Positions 56,739 to 64,000 of a DNA stretch of 64,000 bases are shown here, piece after piece (position 1 is the first letter of the stretch; the number at the start of each line of letters is the position of its first letter). A program made the position numbers and the translations under genes. This DNA is from Arthrobacter sp. MSA 4-2 (lineage in GTDB: Bacteria > Actinomycetota > Actinomycetes > Actinomycetales > Micrococcaceae): the NCBI RefSeq assembly GCF_016405885.1, contig NZ_JAEKGC010000002.1:124001-188000 (forward strand). Reading direction: 5' to 3'. The notes under the pieces are model-generated. The model was not told where the DNA came from. It saw nothing but the letters and a program-made list of their open reading frames with translations, and ran no database searches.

Positions 56739-57535
56739 CACCCGACGCCACCTTCCGGGAGGCACTGGCCGCCGCGGACCGCCCGCTGGCCGGCATGTGG
56801 GTCTGCTCCGGCAGCCCCCTGGTCGCCGAGATCTGCGCCGGGTCCGGCCTCGACTGGCTCCTGGTGGATGCCGAACACAGCCCCAACGGCCTCGAATCCA
56901 TCCTCGCCCAGCTCCAGGCCATCAACGGGTACCCAATCACCACCCTGGTCCGCCCACCGGCCAACGACACGGTGCTCATCAAGCAGTACCTTGACCTCGG
57001 CGTGCAGAACCTGCTCGTGCCAATGGTGAACACCGCCGCCGAGGCCGCGGCGGCCGTCGCCGCAACCCGCTACCCGCCCTCCGGCGTGCGCGGTGTGGGC
57101 TCCGCCCTGGCCCGGGCCGCCCGGTGGAACCGGATCCCCGGCTACCTGGCGCGCGCAGGCGAAACCATCAGCGTCACCGTCCAGATCGAGTCCACGGCGG
57201 CGGTCGACGCCGTCGAGGACATCCTCGCCGTGGACGGGGTCGACGCGATCTTCCTCGGCCCGTCGGACCTCGCCGCGTCGATGGGGCACCTCGGGGAACA
57301 GGAACACCCGGACGTGCGCGCCGCCGTCGAGAAGTGCCTGCGCGCCGCCCACGCCGCCGGCACGCCGGCCGGCGTCAACGCCTTCCGGCCCGAAACGGCG
57401 CGCGGCTACCTCGACGCCGGTGCCTCCTTTCTCCTCGTCGGGGCCGACGTCGCCCTCCTGGCGCGCGGTTCCGAAGCCCTGGCCGCCGAGTACACCGCGG
57501 ACGACTCCACCGGCGGTTCCCCGGCCGGCTACTGA
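56723..57535 (+). CDS. hpaI: 4-hydroxy-2-oxoheptanedioate aldolase
   Basis: Class II aldolase that splits the hydrated product to pyruvate and succinate semialdehyde. His52 (DAEHSPNG), Arg77 (TTLVRPPAN), Glu156 (QIESTAAVD) and Asp182 (FLGPSDLAAS) correspond to E. coli HpaI His45, Arg70, Glu149 and Asp175 with a constant offset of 7. 270 aa. It is the last catabolic gene; no succinate semialdehyde dehydrogenase or CHM isomerase (HpaF) gene follows. Confidence 0.95.
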   Translation: MPLRLAPDATFREALAAADRPLAGMWVCSGSPLVAEICAGSGLDWLLVDAEHSPNGLESILAQLQAINGYPITTLVRPPANDTVLIKQYLDLGVQNLLVPMVNTAAEAAAAVAATRYPPSGVRGVGSALARAARWNRIPGYLARAGETISVTVQIESTAAVDAVEDILAVDGVDAIFLGPSDLAASMGHLGEQEHPDVRAAVEKCLRAAHAAGTPAGVNAFRPETARGYLDAGASFLLVGADVALLARGSEALAAEYTADDSTGGSPAGY

Positions 57536-57554
57536 GGCCGGCGGCGGGGGTTCC

Positions 57555-57582
57555 TTGCATCTGGGCGCCCCGGTGCTACATT
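57555..57582 (+). promoter_or_regulatory. Candidate promoter for small membrane protein gene
   Basis: TTGCAT (57555-57560), 16-bp spacer, TACATT (57577-57582), about 50 bp upstream of the GTG at 57633. Confidence 0.45.
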
Positions 57583-57632
57583 GGCTGCACGCGGCGGGTC
57601 ACTGGGGATTCCCGCACGGTCAGGGGGAACCG

Positions 57633-58094
57633 GTGGGGACGAGAGATGCTGCGCGCGGAGCTCAGGCAGGAGGACCGCCTTCGGGCCTGGTCCGCACCGA
57701 ACCGCTGGTCGGAATCCTTGTCCTGACGGCGGTGACCGGCTGGTTGACCAGCTGGAAGCCGGCCCCGGTGACGGCCGGTGTCCTGGCCGCCATCTTCCTC
57801 GCGTTCGCGGCCCAGCTCCTCAACGCGACCCTCGACAACCTCCGCACCTCAGGGCCGGCGGGCCCGCGCCGGCCGTCGATGGCTCTCGGCGCGGCGGCTC
57901 TCCTCCTGCCCGTCCTGCTGATCCTGCTCAGCAGCTACTCCTTGATCGTGGGGAACAACCTCTTCTCCCTCACCGGGCTCGCCGTCGGCGTCCTGCTGTT
58001 CTGGGCAGGCAGGATCTCCCTCGACGCCCTGCGGAGTACGGGAAGCCCGGAGAGGGCGCTGGTCGAACCGAACGAAGGCTCACGACAAACCTGA
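57633..58094 (+). CDS. Small four-helix membrane protein, unknown function
   Basis: A 153-residue hypothetical protein. After a hydrophilic head of about 25 residues come four predicted membrane segments: about 28-44, 48-66, 82-104 and 108-126, ending in a polar tail. The GTG at 57633 is preceded by AGGGGGAA at good spacing. It has its own candidate promoter, so it is probably independent of the hpa operon. No family recognised. Confidence 0.6.
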   Translation: MGTRDAARGAQAGGPPSGLVRTEPLVGILVLTAVTGWLTSWKPAPVTAGVLAAIFLAFAAQLLNATLDNLRTSGPAGPRRPSMALGAAALLLPVLLILLSSYSLIVGNNLFSLTGLAVGVLLFWAGRISLDALRSTGSPERALVEPNEGSRQT

Positions 58095-58127
58095 CGGCGC
58101 CGCCCTCTGGAGAGGCCTCCGCCCGAC

Positions 58128-58751
58128 TCAAGCCGGGGCGGGGACCGCCTGCCGGGTGCGCTCAGCCAGCTGGAAGGCCGTGGCAACCAGGATCAGGAGA
58201 ACTCCTACCGTGAGCCCGGGGAGCTCGACCGCCGGGCCCGTCAGTGCGATCCCTTCAACGTCACCATCCGCGAATGGCACAAGCAACCCGAGGGAGTCTG
58301 CGACGGTGGTGGTCGCCATCGCCTCGAGCATGCCCGGGATCACCGCGGCAAGGATCAGAACAACCCCGCTGGCAGCCAGGGAGGAGGAGACCGCTTTGGC
58401 GAAGGGACGGAATTGAAGGAGGCGGTGGCTCAGCAATGCGGCCGCGGCACAGACCGCCACGCCCGCGGCACACCGGATCACCGCCGCCACCGTCAGCATG
58501 ACCAGCGCGCCGATCGGAGGATCCTGCACGGTGATGAAGGCGCTTTCGTACCCGCCGGCAACGACGAACGGATTCTCCTCAGCGAACTCCGGGACGTGAC
58601 CGTTGACCAGCGGCACTGACCCGGTGAAGTCGCCCTGCCACAGCGAGGCCACCTGCACGCCGGTGCCGATCACTACGCCGGCGGCAACGGCCAGTGAGAC
58701 CCAGACCGCGCCCCAAAGCGTGCCTCGTTCGATCCTTGTAAACTTCCGCAC
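58128..58751 (-). CDS. Four-helix membrane protein, DUF2975-like
   Basis: About 207 residues with four hydrophobic segments (TLWGAVWVSLAVAAGVVIG, ALVMLTVAAVIRCAAGVAVC, a long third helix after the conserved RPFAKAV, and a C-terminal one). The F(R/K)PF stretch between helices 2 and 3 resembles DUF2975 proteins, a tentative match. GTG at 58751 is chosen for GGGGGAA upstream; an ATG at 58766 is possible. It is convergent with the preceding small membrane protein gene. Confidence 0.6.
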   Translation of the reverse strand: MRKFTRIERGTLWGAVWVSLAVAAGVVIGTGVQVASLWQGDFTGSVPLVNGHVPEFAEENPFVVAGGYESAFITVQDPPIGALVMLTVAAVIRCAAGVAVCAAAALLSHRLLQFRPFAKAVSSSLAASGVVLILAAVIPGMLEAMATTTVADSLGLLVPFADGDVEGIALTGPAVELPGLTVGVLLILVATAFQLAERTRQAVPAPA

Positions 58752-58833
58752 CGCTGATTCCCCCATCGTGTTGCTCGTGGCGCGCCGTGGCATGAACGGC
58801 GCGAGGAGAGTCTACGTGCCGACGAGGGCTTTC

Positions 58834-58877
58834 CCGGAACCTCGACCGGCCGGGGTTCCGGCCGGTCGAGGTTCCGG
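58834..58877 (-). terminator. 18-bp perfect hairpin downstream of subtilase gene
   Basis: CCGGAACCTCGACCGGCC (58834-58851) pairs perfectly with GGCCGGTCGAGGTTCCGG (58860-58877); loop of 8 nt. It begins about 30 bp beyond the subtilase stop. No T tract, but stem strength suggests termination or 3'-end protection. Confidence 0.65.
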
Positions 58878-58901
58878 CCGGTCGAGGTTCCGGCCGGTCG
58901 G
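58854..58901 (-). repeat. 16-bp tandem repeat, three copies
   Basis: GGTTCCGGCCGGTCGA at 58854-58869 and 58870-58885, and a third at 58886-58901 with the last base changed to G. Each copy can serve as the right arm of the hairpin whose only left arm is at 58834-58851. Confidence 0.9.
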
Positions 58902-58908
58902 ATGGCGC

Positions 58909-60780
58909 CTAGAGGGAGCCGGTGGTGAAGGTCCAGCTCGAACTGGCCGACGGGTTTCCGGCCGCGTCCCGGATGCCCGTGGTTCCTCCGGTGAGCGTGA
59001 CGGTGTACCGCGTGTTCGCTGCCAGGGTGACCCCGGGATTGAGGATCCACTGGTTCGTGGTGCCATTCGGTGTAACGGTCGCTGACACCGCTGCGCCGGT
59101 CGCCGTGTTCTTCAGCCGGACCGTGGTGGTCCCTGCACCCTGAATCGGCTCGCTGAAGGTGGCCGCGATGTTCGCGCCGCGCTTGACCCCGACGGCGTTG
59201 ATGCCCGGGATGCGGGCAGTCACGGTGGGGGCGGGCCCGGTGGTGAAGACCCACGTCGAGGTCGCCAGCGGATTGCCGGCGGCATCCCGGATGGCGGAGG
59301 TGCCACCGGCTAGCGTCGCCGTGTACTTACGGTCGACTGCCAGGTCCGAACCCGGATTCAGCACCGCTGTGCGGGTCGTGGCGTTGTAGGTCACCGCCGC
59401 GGGAAGAACGGACCCTGCGGCGTCCTTCAGCACGAAGGAGCCGGCACCGACGCCTTGGACAGCCTCACCGAAGGTCACCGATAGGTTGTTCGCCATCGGA
59501 ACGCTGACGGCGTTGATTCCGGGGGTGCGCGCGGTGACGGCGGGGGCGACCGCGTCGGAGTACAGCAGCCGGTTGGGCGTGCCGGTGGTCGCACCGGTGA
59601 TGCGCCCGGGGGTTGAATTGCCGATCAGTGACGCCGACACCTGGGCGGGGGTGAGCGCGGGGTTCCGTGAAAGCAACAGGGCCGCGGCGCCGGCGGCATG
59701 CGGGGCCGCCATCGAGGTCCCGGAGATGGTTTTGGTGCCATTGACCGCGGCGACGCCGGTCGACAAGGTGTGCCAGGCGGAGGTGATGCCCACTCCCGGT
59801 GCGTACAGGTCGACGCAGGTGCCGACATTGGAGAAGGTCGCCTGCGCGTCTGCACGGTCGCTGGCGGCGATGGTCAGTGCGGCCGGGACCCGCGCCGGGG
59901 AGGCGTCGCAGGCGTCCTCCCCAGAGTTTCCTGCCGCCACGACCGCCGTCACGCCGTCATTGATGACTCCCTGCAGGGCCGCCTCCACGGTCGTGCTGAC
60001 TCCGCCGCCGAGGCTGAGGTTGGCCACCGCTGGGGTGCCCGCCGGATGGTGGGCGGCGACCCAGTCAAGCCCCGCCACCACGTCGGAGGTGTAGCCGGAC
60101 CCGGCACAGTCGAGCACCCGCACCGGGATGATGGTTGCGGACTTGGCGACACCGTAGGAGGCCCCCGCGACGGTTCCGGCGACGTGCGTCCCGTGTCCGT
60201 TGCAGTCCTCGGCGCCCAACCCGTCCGGCACGGCGCTCCAGCCGGGTGCGACGCGGGTGCCGAAGTCCCTGTGCGAACCCAGCACGCCGGTGTCGATCAC
60301 ATAGGCGCTCACGCCCGCACCGGTTGCTGAAGCCGAGTACTTTCCGGACAGCGGAAGGGCCCGCTGGTCGATGCGGTCGAGGCCCCACGGGGCGGAATAC
60401 TGCGTTGCGGAGAGTCGAACCGGTGCGTCAACCTCAACGGCGGCGACCCCGGCCTTCCGCTCAAGTGCGGCGGCCTGGCCCGGGGTCGCAGTCACGACGG
60501 CGGCCCGCACCGCGGTCGAGAAGGTGCGCCCAACGCCGACGCCGCGTGAGCGCAGGTCCCGCGCCTGCGCGGCAACGTCGGAGCCGGGCGCAAACCGGAC
60601 AAGGTATCGGGTCGGGGCGCCGTCCCGCTCGGCGCTGGCGAAACCGGCCGGGGCGGGGGGCGGTGGGGCGGCGGGCGGCGGGGGCGCCGGCAGTGCCATG
60701 GCCGGAGCCGTCGATGACAGCAGGACCGGGACCACCAGGGCAGCGGTCAGCACGGATCGAAGGGGGGAAGGGATACGCAA
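58909..60780 (-). CDS. Secreted subtilisin-like serine protease (S8) with two Ig-like domains
   Basis: A 623-residue exported protease. Signal peptide 1-29 (AMA-L cleavage), Pro-rich linker, I9-type propeptide (about 55-122), then the proteinase-K-like catalytic domain with Asp163 (VIDTGV), His196 (NGHGTHVAG) and Ser356 (GTSMAAP). Two tandem Big_5-type Ig-like domains (about 410-510 and 515-623) share repeated text such as GINAV and AIRDAAGNPLA. It starts at TTG 60780 with AGGAG six bases upstream. Probably digests external protein or processes surface proteins. Confidence 0.95.
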   Translation of the reverse strand: MRIPSPLRSVLTAALVVPVLLSSTAPAMALPAPPPPAAPPPPAPAGFASAERDGAPTRYLVRFAPGSDVAAQARDLRSRGVGVGRTFSTAVRAAVVTATPGQAAALERKAGVAAVEVDAPVRLSATQYSAPWGLDRIDQRALPLSGKYSASATGAGVSAYVIDTGVLGSHRDFGTRVAPGWSAVPDGLGAEDCNGHGTHVAGTVAGASYGVAKSATIIPVRVLDCAGSGYTSDVVAGLDWVAAHHPAGTPAVANLSLGGGVSTTVEAALQGVINDGVTAVVAAGNSGEDACDASPARVPAALTIAASDRADAQATFSNVGTCVDLYAPGVGITSAWHTLSTGVAAVNGTKTISGTSMAAPHAAGAAALLLSRNPALTPAQVSASLIGNSTPGRITGATTGTPNRLLYSDAVAPAVTARTPGINAVSVPMANNLSVTFGEAVQGVGAGSFVLKDAAGSVLPAAVTYNATTRTAVLNPGSDLAVDRKYTATLAGGTSAIRDAAGNPLATSTWVFTTGPAPTVTARIPGINAVGVKRGANIAATFSEPIQGAGTTTVRLKNTATGAAVSATVTPNGTTNQWILNPGVTLAANTRYTVTLTGGTTGIRDAAGNPSASSSWTFTTGSL

Positions 60781-60820
60781 CTGGTCTCCTGTTCCGGACC
60801 ATGCTCCGGCGGCTCTGCCA

Positions 60821-60871
60821 ATGTCTCAATTTGTGACATCTTGCTCATGTTTCACATCTGACCCACATGAG
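60821..60871. promoter_or_regulatory. Two inverted repeats upstream of subtilase
   Basis: ATGTCTCAATTTGTGACAT (60821-60839) is a 19-nt dyad with 16 of 18 matching arm bases. CTCATGT/ACATGAG (60844-60850, 60865-60871) is a perfect 7-bp repeat spaced by 14. Both lie 40-90 bp upstream of the subtilase start and look like operator sites. Confidence 0.4.
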
Positions 60872-61006
60872 GCTACGGAGCAGCGAACTGCTCTGTCTAC
60901 TACTTTCTTGCCCCCGGAACCGTGCTGGACGCCCGGCCGGCGGCCGGGCCTTTCGGGCGGCTGGATCTCCGCCGCCCGCTTTCGGCGGGAGTGACAGACT
61001 TGAGAA

Positions 61007-61531
61007 ATGCTCACCTACTCCACGGACCGCCTGGCCCTGCGGAACTGGACGGAGGAGGATGCCGGCTTCGTCCTCGACCTCTATTCGCGCCCTGAGGTCC
61101 AGCGCTTTATCGGCCGAACGCCGCAGCTCATGGCGGACCCGGCGGAAGCGCGTGAGCGCCTCGAGGCCTGGCGCCGGCGGGACGACGGGGTGCACGGGAT
61201 CTGGGCGGTGGAGGTAAAGGAAAGCCGGCGGCTGGCCGGGGTGCTCCTGCTCAAACCGATTCCCCTGTCCACCGGAGTGCCCGATCCGGACGGCGAGACC
61301 GAAATCGGGTGGCACTTCCACCCGGATTTTTGGGGCCGGGGCTATGCAGCCGAGGCGGCATCCACCGTGCTGCAGCACGGCTTCGCGCAGGGCCTGCAGC
61401 GGGTCGTCGCGGTCACCCATCCGCTGAACCTGCGCTCGCAGCGGGTGTGCGGGAGGATCGGAATGCGGCACCTCGGGGTGTCCACGAGGTACTACGACAC
61501 CGCCTGCGAACTCTTCGCTGCCTCCGCCTGA
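61007..61531 (+). CDS. GNAT family N-acetyltransferase (RimJ/RimL-like)
   Basis: A 174-residue acetyl-CoA-dependent transferase of the Acetyltransf_3 type. The protein begins LTYSTDRLALRNWTEEDA, has GWHFHPDFWGRGYAAEAA with the QxxGxG-like acetyl-CoA loop (WGRGYA) and ends in the RVVAVTHPLNLRSQRVCGRIG pattern followed by MRHLG. Such enzymes acetylate protein N-termini or small molecules; the acceptor is unknown. ATG at 61007. Confidence 0.92.
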   Translation: MLTYSTDRLALRNWTEEDAGFVLDLYSRPEVQRFIGRTPQLMADPAEARERLEAWRRRDDGVHGIWAVEVKESRRLAGVLLLKPIPLSTGVPDPDGETEIGWHFHPDFWGRGYAAEAASTVLQHGFAQGLQRVVAVTHPLNLRSQRVCGRIGMRHLGVSTRYYDTACELFAASA

Positions 61532-61581
61532 CGGATAAGATTGAGGCTTTCATGCCACAGCAGTCAATGGAAAAGGACCTC

Positions 61582-62448
61582 ATGACAAATCTCGCCAACA
61601 GCGTTGAGCCGCTGGACATCCCGATCCCCGACGGCGCCGATGCGGAAGTGGTGGCCGCCGTGAGCGGGCTCTACACGGACGGAATCATCGCCCGGAAGGG
61701 CGCCTTCTCCCGCGAGTGGGCACAGCAGATGGCCGAAGACATCGACGTCGCTTTCAAGGAGGCCCTCTCCCGGCCCGGCGGCGCCGTCGGCCGGGGACCG
61801 AACCGCCACTACGTGGAGATCCACCCTGAGCAGATGCGGGGCTGGCTTGAGCTTGTCGACCACCCCTGGGTGCGGATGGTCTGCGAGTCCGTGCTCGGCC
61901 CGGATTACCAGTTCGTCGAGCTCGGCTTCGACATCCCCGGTGCCGGCGCCGTCAACCAGCCGTGGCACCGGGACTTCCCCATGCCGGAGGAGACCCGGGA
62001 GGGCGGACGCCTGACCTCGCTGGCCTTTAACCTCACGGCCGTCGACACCGAGGAGGACATGGGGCCCTTCGAGGTGGCCCCCACCACCCAGTGGGATCTG
62101 CCGGAGGAATTCGACCACGAGATGTTCCCCCCGAAGTCGGCCTACGGCCGCTACGAAGCGCTGGCGCAGCGGAAGTACCCGAAGATGGGTGACATCTCCG
62201 CCCGCTCGGCGCTGACCATCCACCGGGGCACCCAGAACTTCTCACAGAAGTCGCGGCCGGTCCTGGTGCTCGGGGTGGACGCCCCCGGCGCGGGTAATGC
62301 CGAGCACCACGACATGGCGGTCACCCGGAAGTTCTCCGACGCGCTCCCCGAGCGCGTCCGGAACCACCTGAGCTGCCCGATCGTGGACGAGTTGACGCCG
62401 ATCACCCAGAAGCACTCGATCGAGGGCCTCATGATGGGCGATGCCTAG
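61582..62448 (+). CDS. Phytanoyl-CoA dioxygenase (PhyH) family protein
   Basis: A 288-residue Fe(II)/2-oxoglutarate-dependent dioxygenase-like protein. The metal triad appears as His129-x-Asp131 (PWHRDFPMP) and His214 (TIHRGTQNFS), with the 2-oxoglutarate-binding Arg in SRPVLVLG just after. Substrate is not deducible. The ATG at 61582 is chosen from three because AAAAGGA stands five bases before it. It follows the GNAT gene by 50 bp on the same strand, and a hairpin follows it. Confidence 0.88.
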   Translation: MTNLANSVEPLDIPIPDGADAEVVAAVSGLYTDGIIARKGAFSREWAQQMAEDIDVAFKEALSRPGGAVGRGPNRHYVEIHPEQMRGWLELVDHPWVRMVCESVLGPDYQFVELGFDIPGAGAVNQPWHRDFPMPEETREGGRLTSLAFNLTAVDTEEDMGPFEVAPTTQWDLPEEFDHEMFPPKSAYGRYEALAQRKYPKMGDISARSALTIHRGTQNFSQKSRPVLVLGVDAPGAGNAEHHDMAVTRKFSDALPERVRNHLSCPIVDELTPITQKHSIEGLMMGDA

Positions 62449-62504
62449 GCGTCGGCGCGCCTGAGCCGCAACCGGCGGCGTGCCGCCCAGTCTGTCGGAC
62501 ACAA

Positions 62505-62541
62505 GCCCGGCGGGACCGCGAAGCTGCGGATCCCGCCGGGC
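62505..62541 (+). terminator. Terminator-like hairpin after PhyH-family gene
   Basis: GCCCGGCGGG (62505-62514) pairs with CCCGCCGGGC (62532-62541); an inner CCGC/GCGG extends the stem. The following bases are purine-rich, not T-rich. Confidence 0.5.
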
Positions 62542-62561
62542 AGCAGAAGGAGGGGTTCCTG

Positions 62562-63005
62562 GTGGAAACGGGACGGGAACGGGTGGAAGCCGACGCGGCC
62601 GCACGGGGCATCTCCGTCGAATTCGTGGAGCGCACACACGCCGCCGAGCTCGGGCTCGACCGGGCAGACTTCGTGAAATCGATGCTGGTCAAGCGCCATA
62701 ACGGCACCTTCCTCTTCGCGCTGGTCCCCCTGGACCGGCAGATCGCCTGGCCGAAGCTTCGGGCAGTGGTGGGCGTCAACAAGCTCCTGCTCCCCGACGC
62801 ATCCGTGGCCCTTGCCGTGACCGGGTACGAACGCGGCACCATCACCCCGCTCGGCAGCGCCATGACCTGGCCGGTGTTCGCCGACGAACGGATCGCCGGC
62901 CGGCGGATCGGCATGGGCAGCGGCGAACACGGTGTCGGGGCCGTGGTGGACGCCGATCAGCTCATCGCGGGCCTGCAGGCCACGGTCGCCGACATCTCGG
63001 CCTGA
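62562..63005 (+). CDS. YbaK/EbsC-type aminoacyl-tRNA deacylase
   Basis: A 147-residue free-standing editing-domain protein of the YbaK/ProX superfamily that hydrolyses mischarged tRNA. VKSMLVKRHNGTFLFALVP includes the conserved Lys, and GYERGTITPLGSA is the family loop; IGMGSGEHGVG follows. Start is GTG 62562 behind AGGAGGGG. It is convergent with priA. Which tRNA it edits is unknown. Confidence 0.9.
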   Translation: METGRERVEADAAARGISVEFVERTHAAELGLDRADFVKSMLVKRHNGTFLFALVPLDRQIAWPKLRAVVGVNKLLLPDASVALAVTGYERGTITPLGSAMTWPVFADERIAGRRIGMGSGEHGVGAVVDADQLIAGLQATVADISA

Positions 63006-63038
63006 GGCGCGGCGCCTGCGGGCGCCGGACCCGCCCGG

Positions 63039-64000
63039 CTACAGCAGGTCCAGGGCGTCGCAGCGGATGGACACGGGCTCGGTGGTGCGCCGGGCCGAAA
63101 GCACCGCGCGGCGGGTTCGCAGCGCCCCGACCGCCGCAGCGGCTCCGCGGTAGTTGAAGAACAGGAGCAGCCGGCTCGCCCCATCGCCGGCGAGGTGGCC
63201 TGGATCCCTTTCGGCGGCCCGCCACGGCGGCGGCGGCGCCGGAACCGGCCCGACGGTGCGCAGGAACAGGTCCGGCTCGATTCCCTCCATAAAGGCCGCC
63301 AGTGCCTCACGGCTTCCGGTCAGCGCCGCGTACCGGACCGCCGGAGGAAGGCCCAGTTCGTGGCGCAGCGCCGCCTCGCGGGCCGCAGCGCCCATCGGAT
63401 CCCAGCGCACGAGGTGCCCCGCGGTCGTGTCGTCGTCGGCCGAAACGACCACCAGGCCGCCCTCGCCGGCCGGACGGGCCAGCACGGCCGCCGCGAACCA
63501 GCGACGGAGGGTGTCCTCCCCGGCCCGCATCGACTCCCTGCTGAGCATAGCCGTGCCGTCGAGCAGGATGACGGCGGCATAGCCGCCCTCGGCGACGGGC
63601 TCGGCCCCGGGGGTGGCAATGACCACCGCCGGAGTGTCCGGCACGGTGTCGACAATGTGCTCGCCGGCCGAGGAGACGACGGCGGTTCCGGGGAAGGCCC
63701 GACCCAGCTCCTCGGCGGTACGGGTGGCGCCGACCACGGTGGCCCGGATCGCGGTGCCCCCGCACGTGGGGCAGTGCCAGTTCGGGTCGGGGCGCCCACA
63801 CCACCGGCAGCCCAGGATGCCTCCGCGGCTCTGCTGCGCCAGCGGACCGGTGCAGTGCCGGCAGCGGGCCGGCTGACGGCAGGTGGCACAGGCGGTCGCC
63901 GGGGAGAACCCGGTGCGGGCCACCTGGAGCAGCACCGGGCCCCGGGTGAGCCCGTCCTGGGCAGCGCGCCAGGCGGCCGAGGGGATCCGTGCCTGCGCGG
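63039..64000 (-). CDS. priA: Primosomal protein N' (PriA), 3' part
   Basis: The C-terminal ~320 residues of PriA; the 5' part lies beyond the right edge. The zinc-binding region (CATCRQPARCRHC, CRWCGRPDPNWHCPTCG) precedes the helicase domain 2 remnant. As in other actinobacterial PriA proteins the residual motifs look degenerate (no clear helicase motif VI), consistent with the annotated loss of helicase activity; I cannot see the Walker A. It acts in replication restart. Confidence 0.93.
   Translation of the reverse strand, partial: AQARIPSAAWRAAQDGLTRGPVLLQVARTGFSPATACATCRQPARCRHCTGPLAQQSRGGILGCRWCGRPDPNWHCPTCGGTAIRATVVGATRTAEELGRAFPGTAVVSSAGEHIVDTVPDTPAVVIATPGAEPVAEGGYAAVILLDGTAMLSRESMRAGEDTLRRWFAAAVLARPAGEGGLVVVSADDDTTAGHLVRWDPMGAAAREAALRHELGLPPAVRYAALTGSREALAAFMEGIEPDLFLRTVGPVPAPPPPWRAAERDPGHLAGDGASRLLLFFNYRGAAAAVGALRTRRAVLSARRTTEPVSIRCDALDLL

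Overview
The window is 64 kb of GC-rich actinobacterial chromosome. Dense genes, frequent GTG/TTG starts, ATGA/GTGA-type overlaps, an HrcA/CIRCE heat-shock locus and the gene order hemW-hrcA-dnaJ-rsmE...phoH-ybeY-corC-era all point to Micrococcales, most likely an Arthrobacter-like Micrococcaceae. This placement is inferred from gene content; no rRNA or tRNA gene is visible. I see no prophage, insertion sequence or CRISPR array.

Layout. 1-7.2 kb: a cut-off M20 peptidase, a DUF3043 membrane protein, pyrD, an alpha/beta hydrolase, and a minus-strand leuA-recO-uppS run whose leuA has a structured leader. 7.4-11 kb: a convergent M13 metalloprotease and LCP cell-wall ligase. 11-24 kb: conserved housekeeping block (era, corC-like, ybeY, phoH; rsmE, dnaJ, hrcA with CIRCE; hemW, lepA) interrupted by plus-strand genes for a GerMN lipoprotein, DUF3097 and DUF4870 proteins. 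24-37.5 kb: lone PemK/MazF-like protein, rpsT, holA, an LtrA-type membrane protein that looks inserted between holA and comEC, comEC-comEA, a DUF4389 membrane protein with an internal 15-bp repeat, degV and leuS preceded by a leader-peptide attenuator. 37.5-43 kb: glycerol regulon glpD-glpF-glpK with a divergent SorC-type regulator. 43-48 kb: aldo/keto reductase, hydrolase and glycosyltransferase in overlapping frames, a secreted surface protein with a strongly structured 5' leader, and a stand-alone maltokinase cap-domain protein.

48.2-57.5 kb is the main accessory feature: a divergent aromatic catabolic locus. One arm encodes a single-component flavoprotein hydroxylase and an IclR regulator. 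The other encodes a fused FAH-RraA protein, a GntR regulator, and HpaE, HpaD, HpaH and HpaI of the homoprotocatechuate meta-cleavage route. HpaD, HpaH and HpaI carry every catalytic residue I could check, mostly at the textbook residue numbers. The 250-bp divergent control region holds two 15-bp IclR-type palindromes 20 bp apart and a GntR-type palindrome just downstream of a good promoter. The fused FAH-RraA enzyme, the substitution of a one-component hydroxylase for HpaBC, and the apparent CTG start codon make this the most interesting system in the window.

57.6-64 kb: two small membrane proteins, a secreted subtilase with two Ig-like domains, a GNAT acetyltransferase, a phytanoyl-CoA dioxygenase-like protein, a YbaK-type deacylase and the 3' part of priA.
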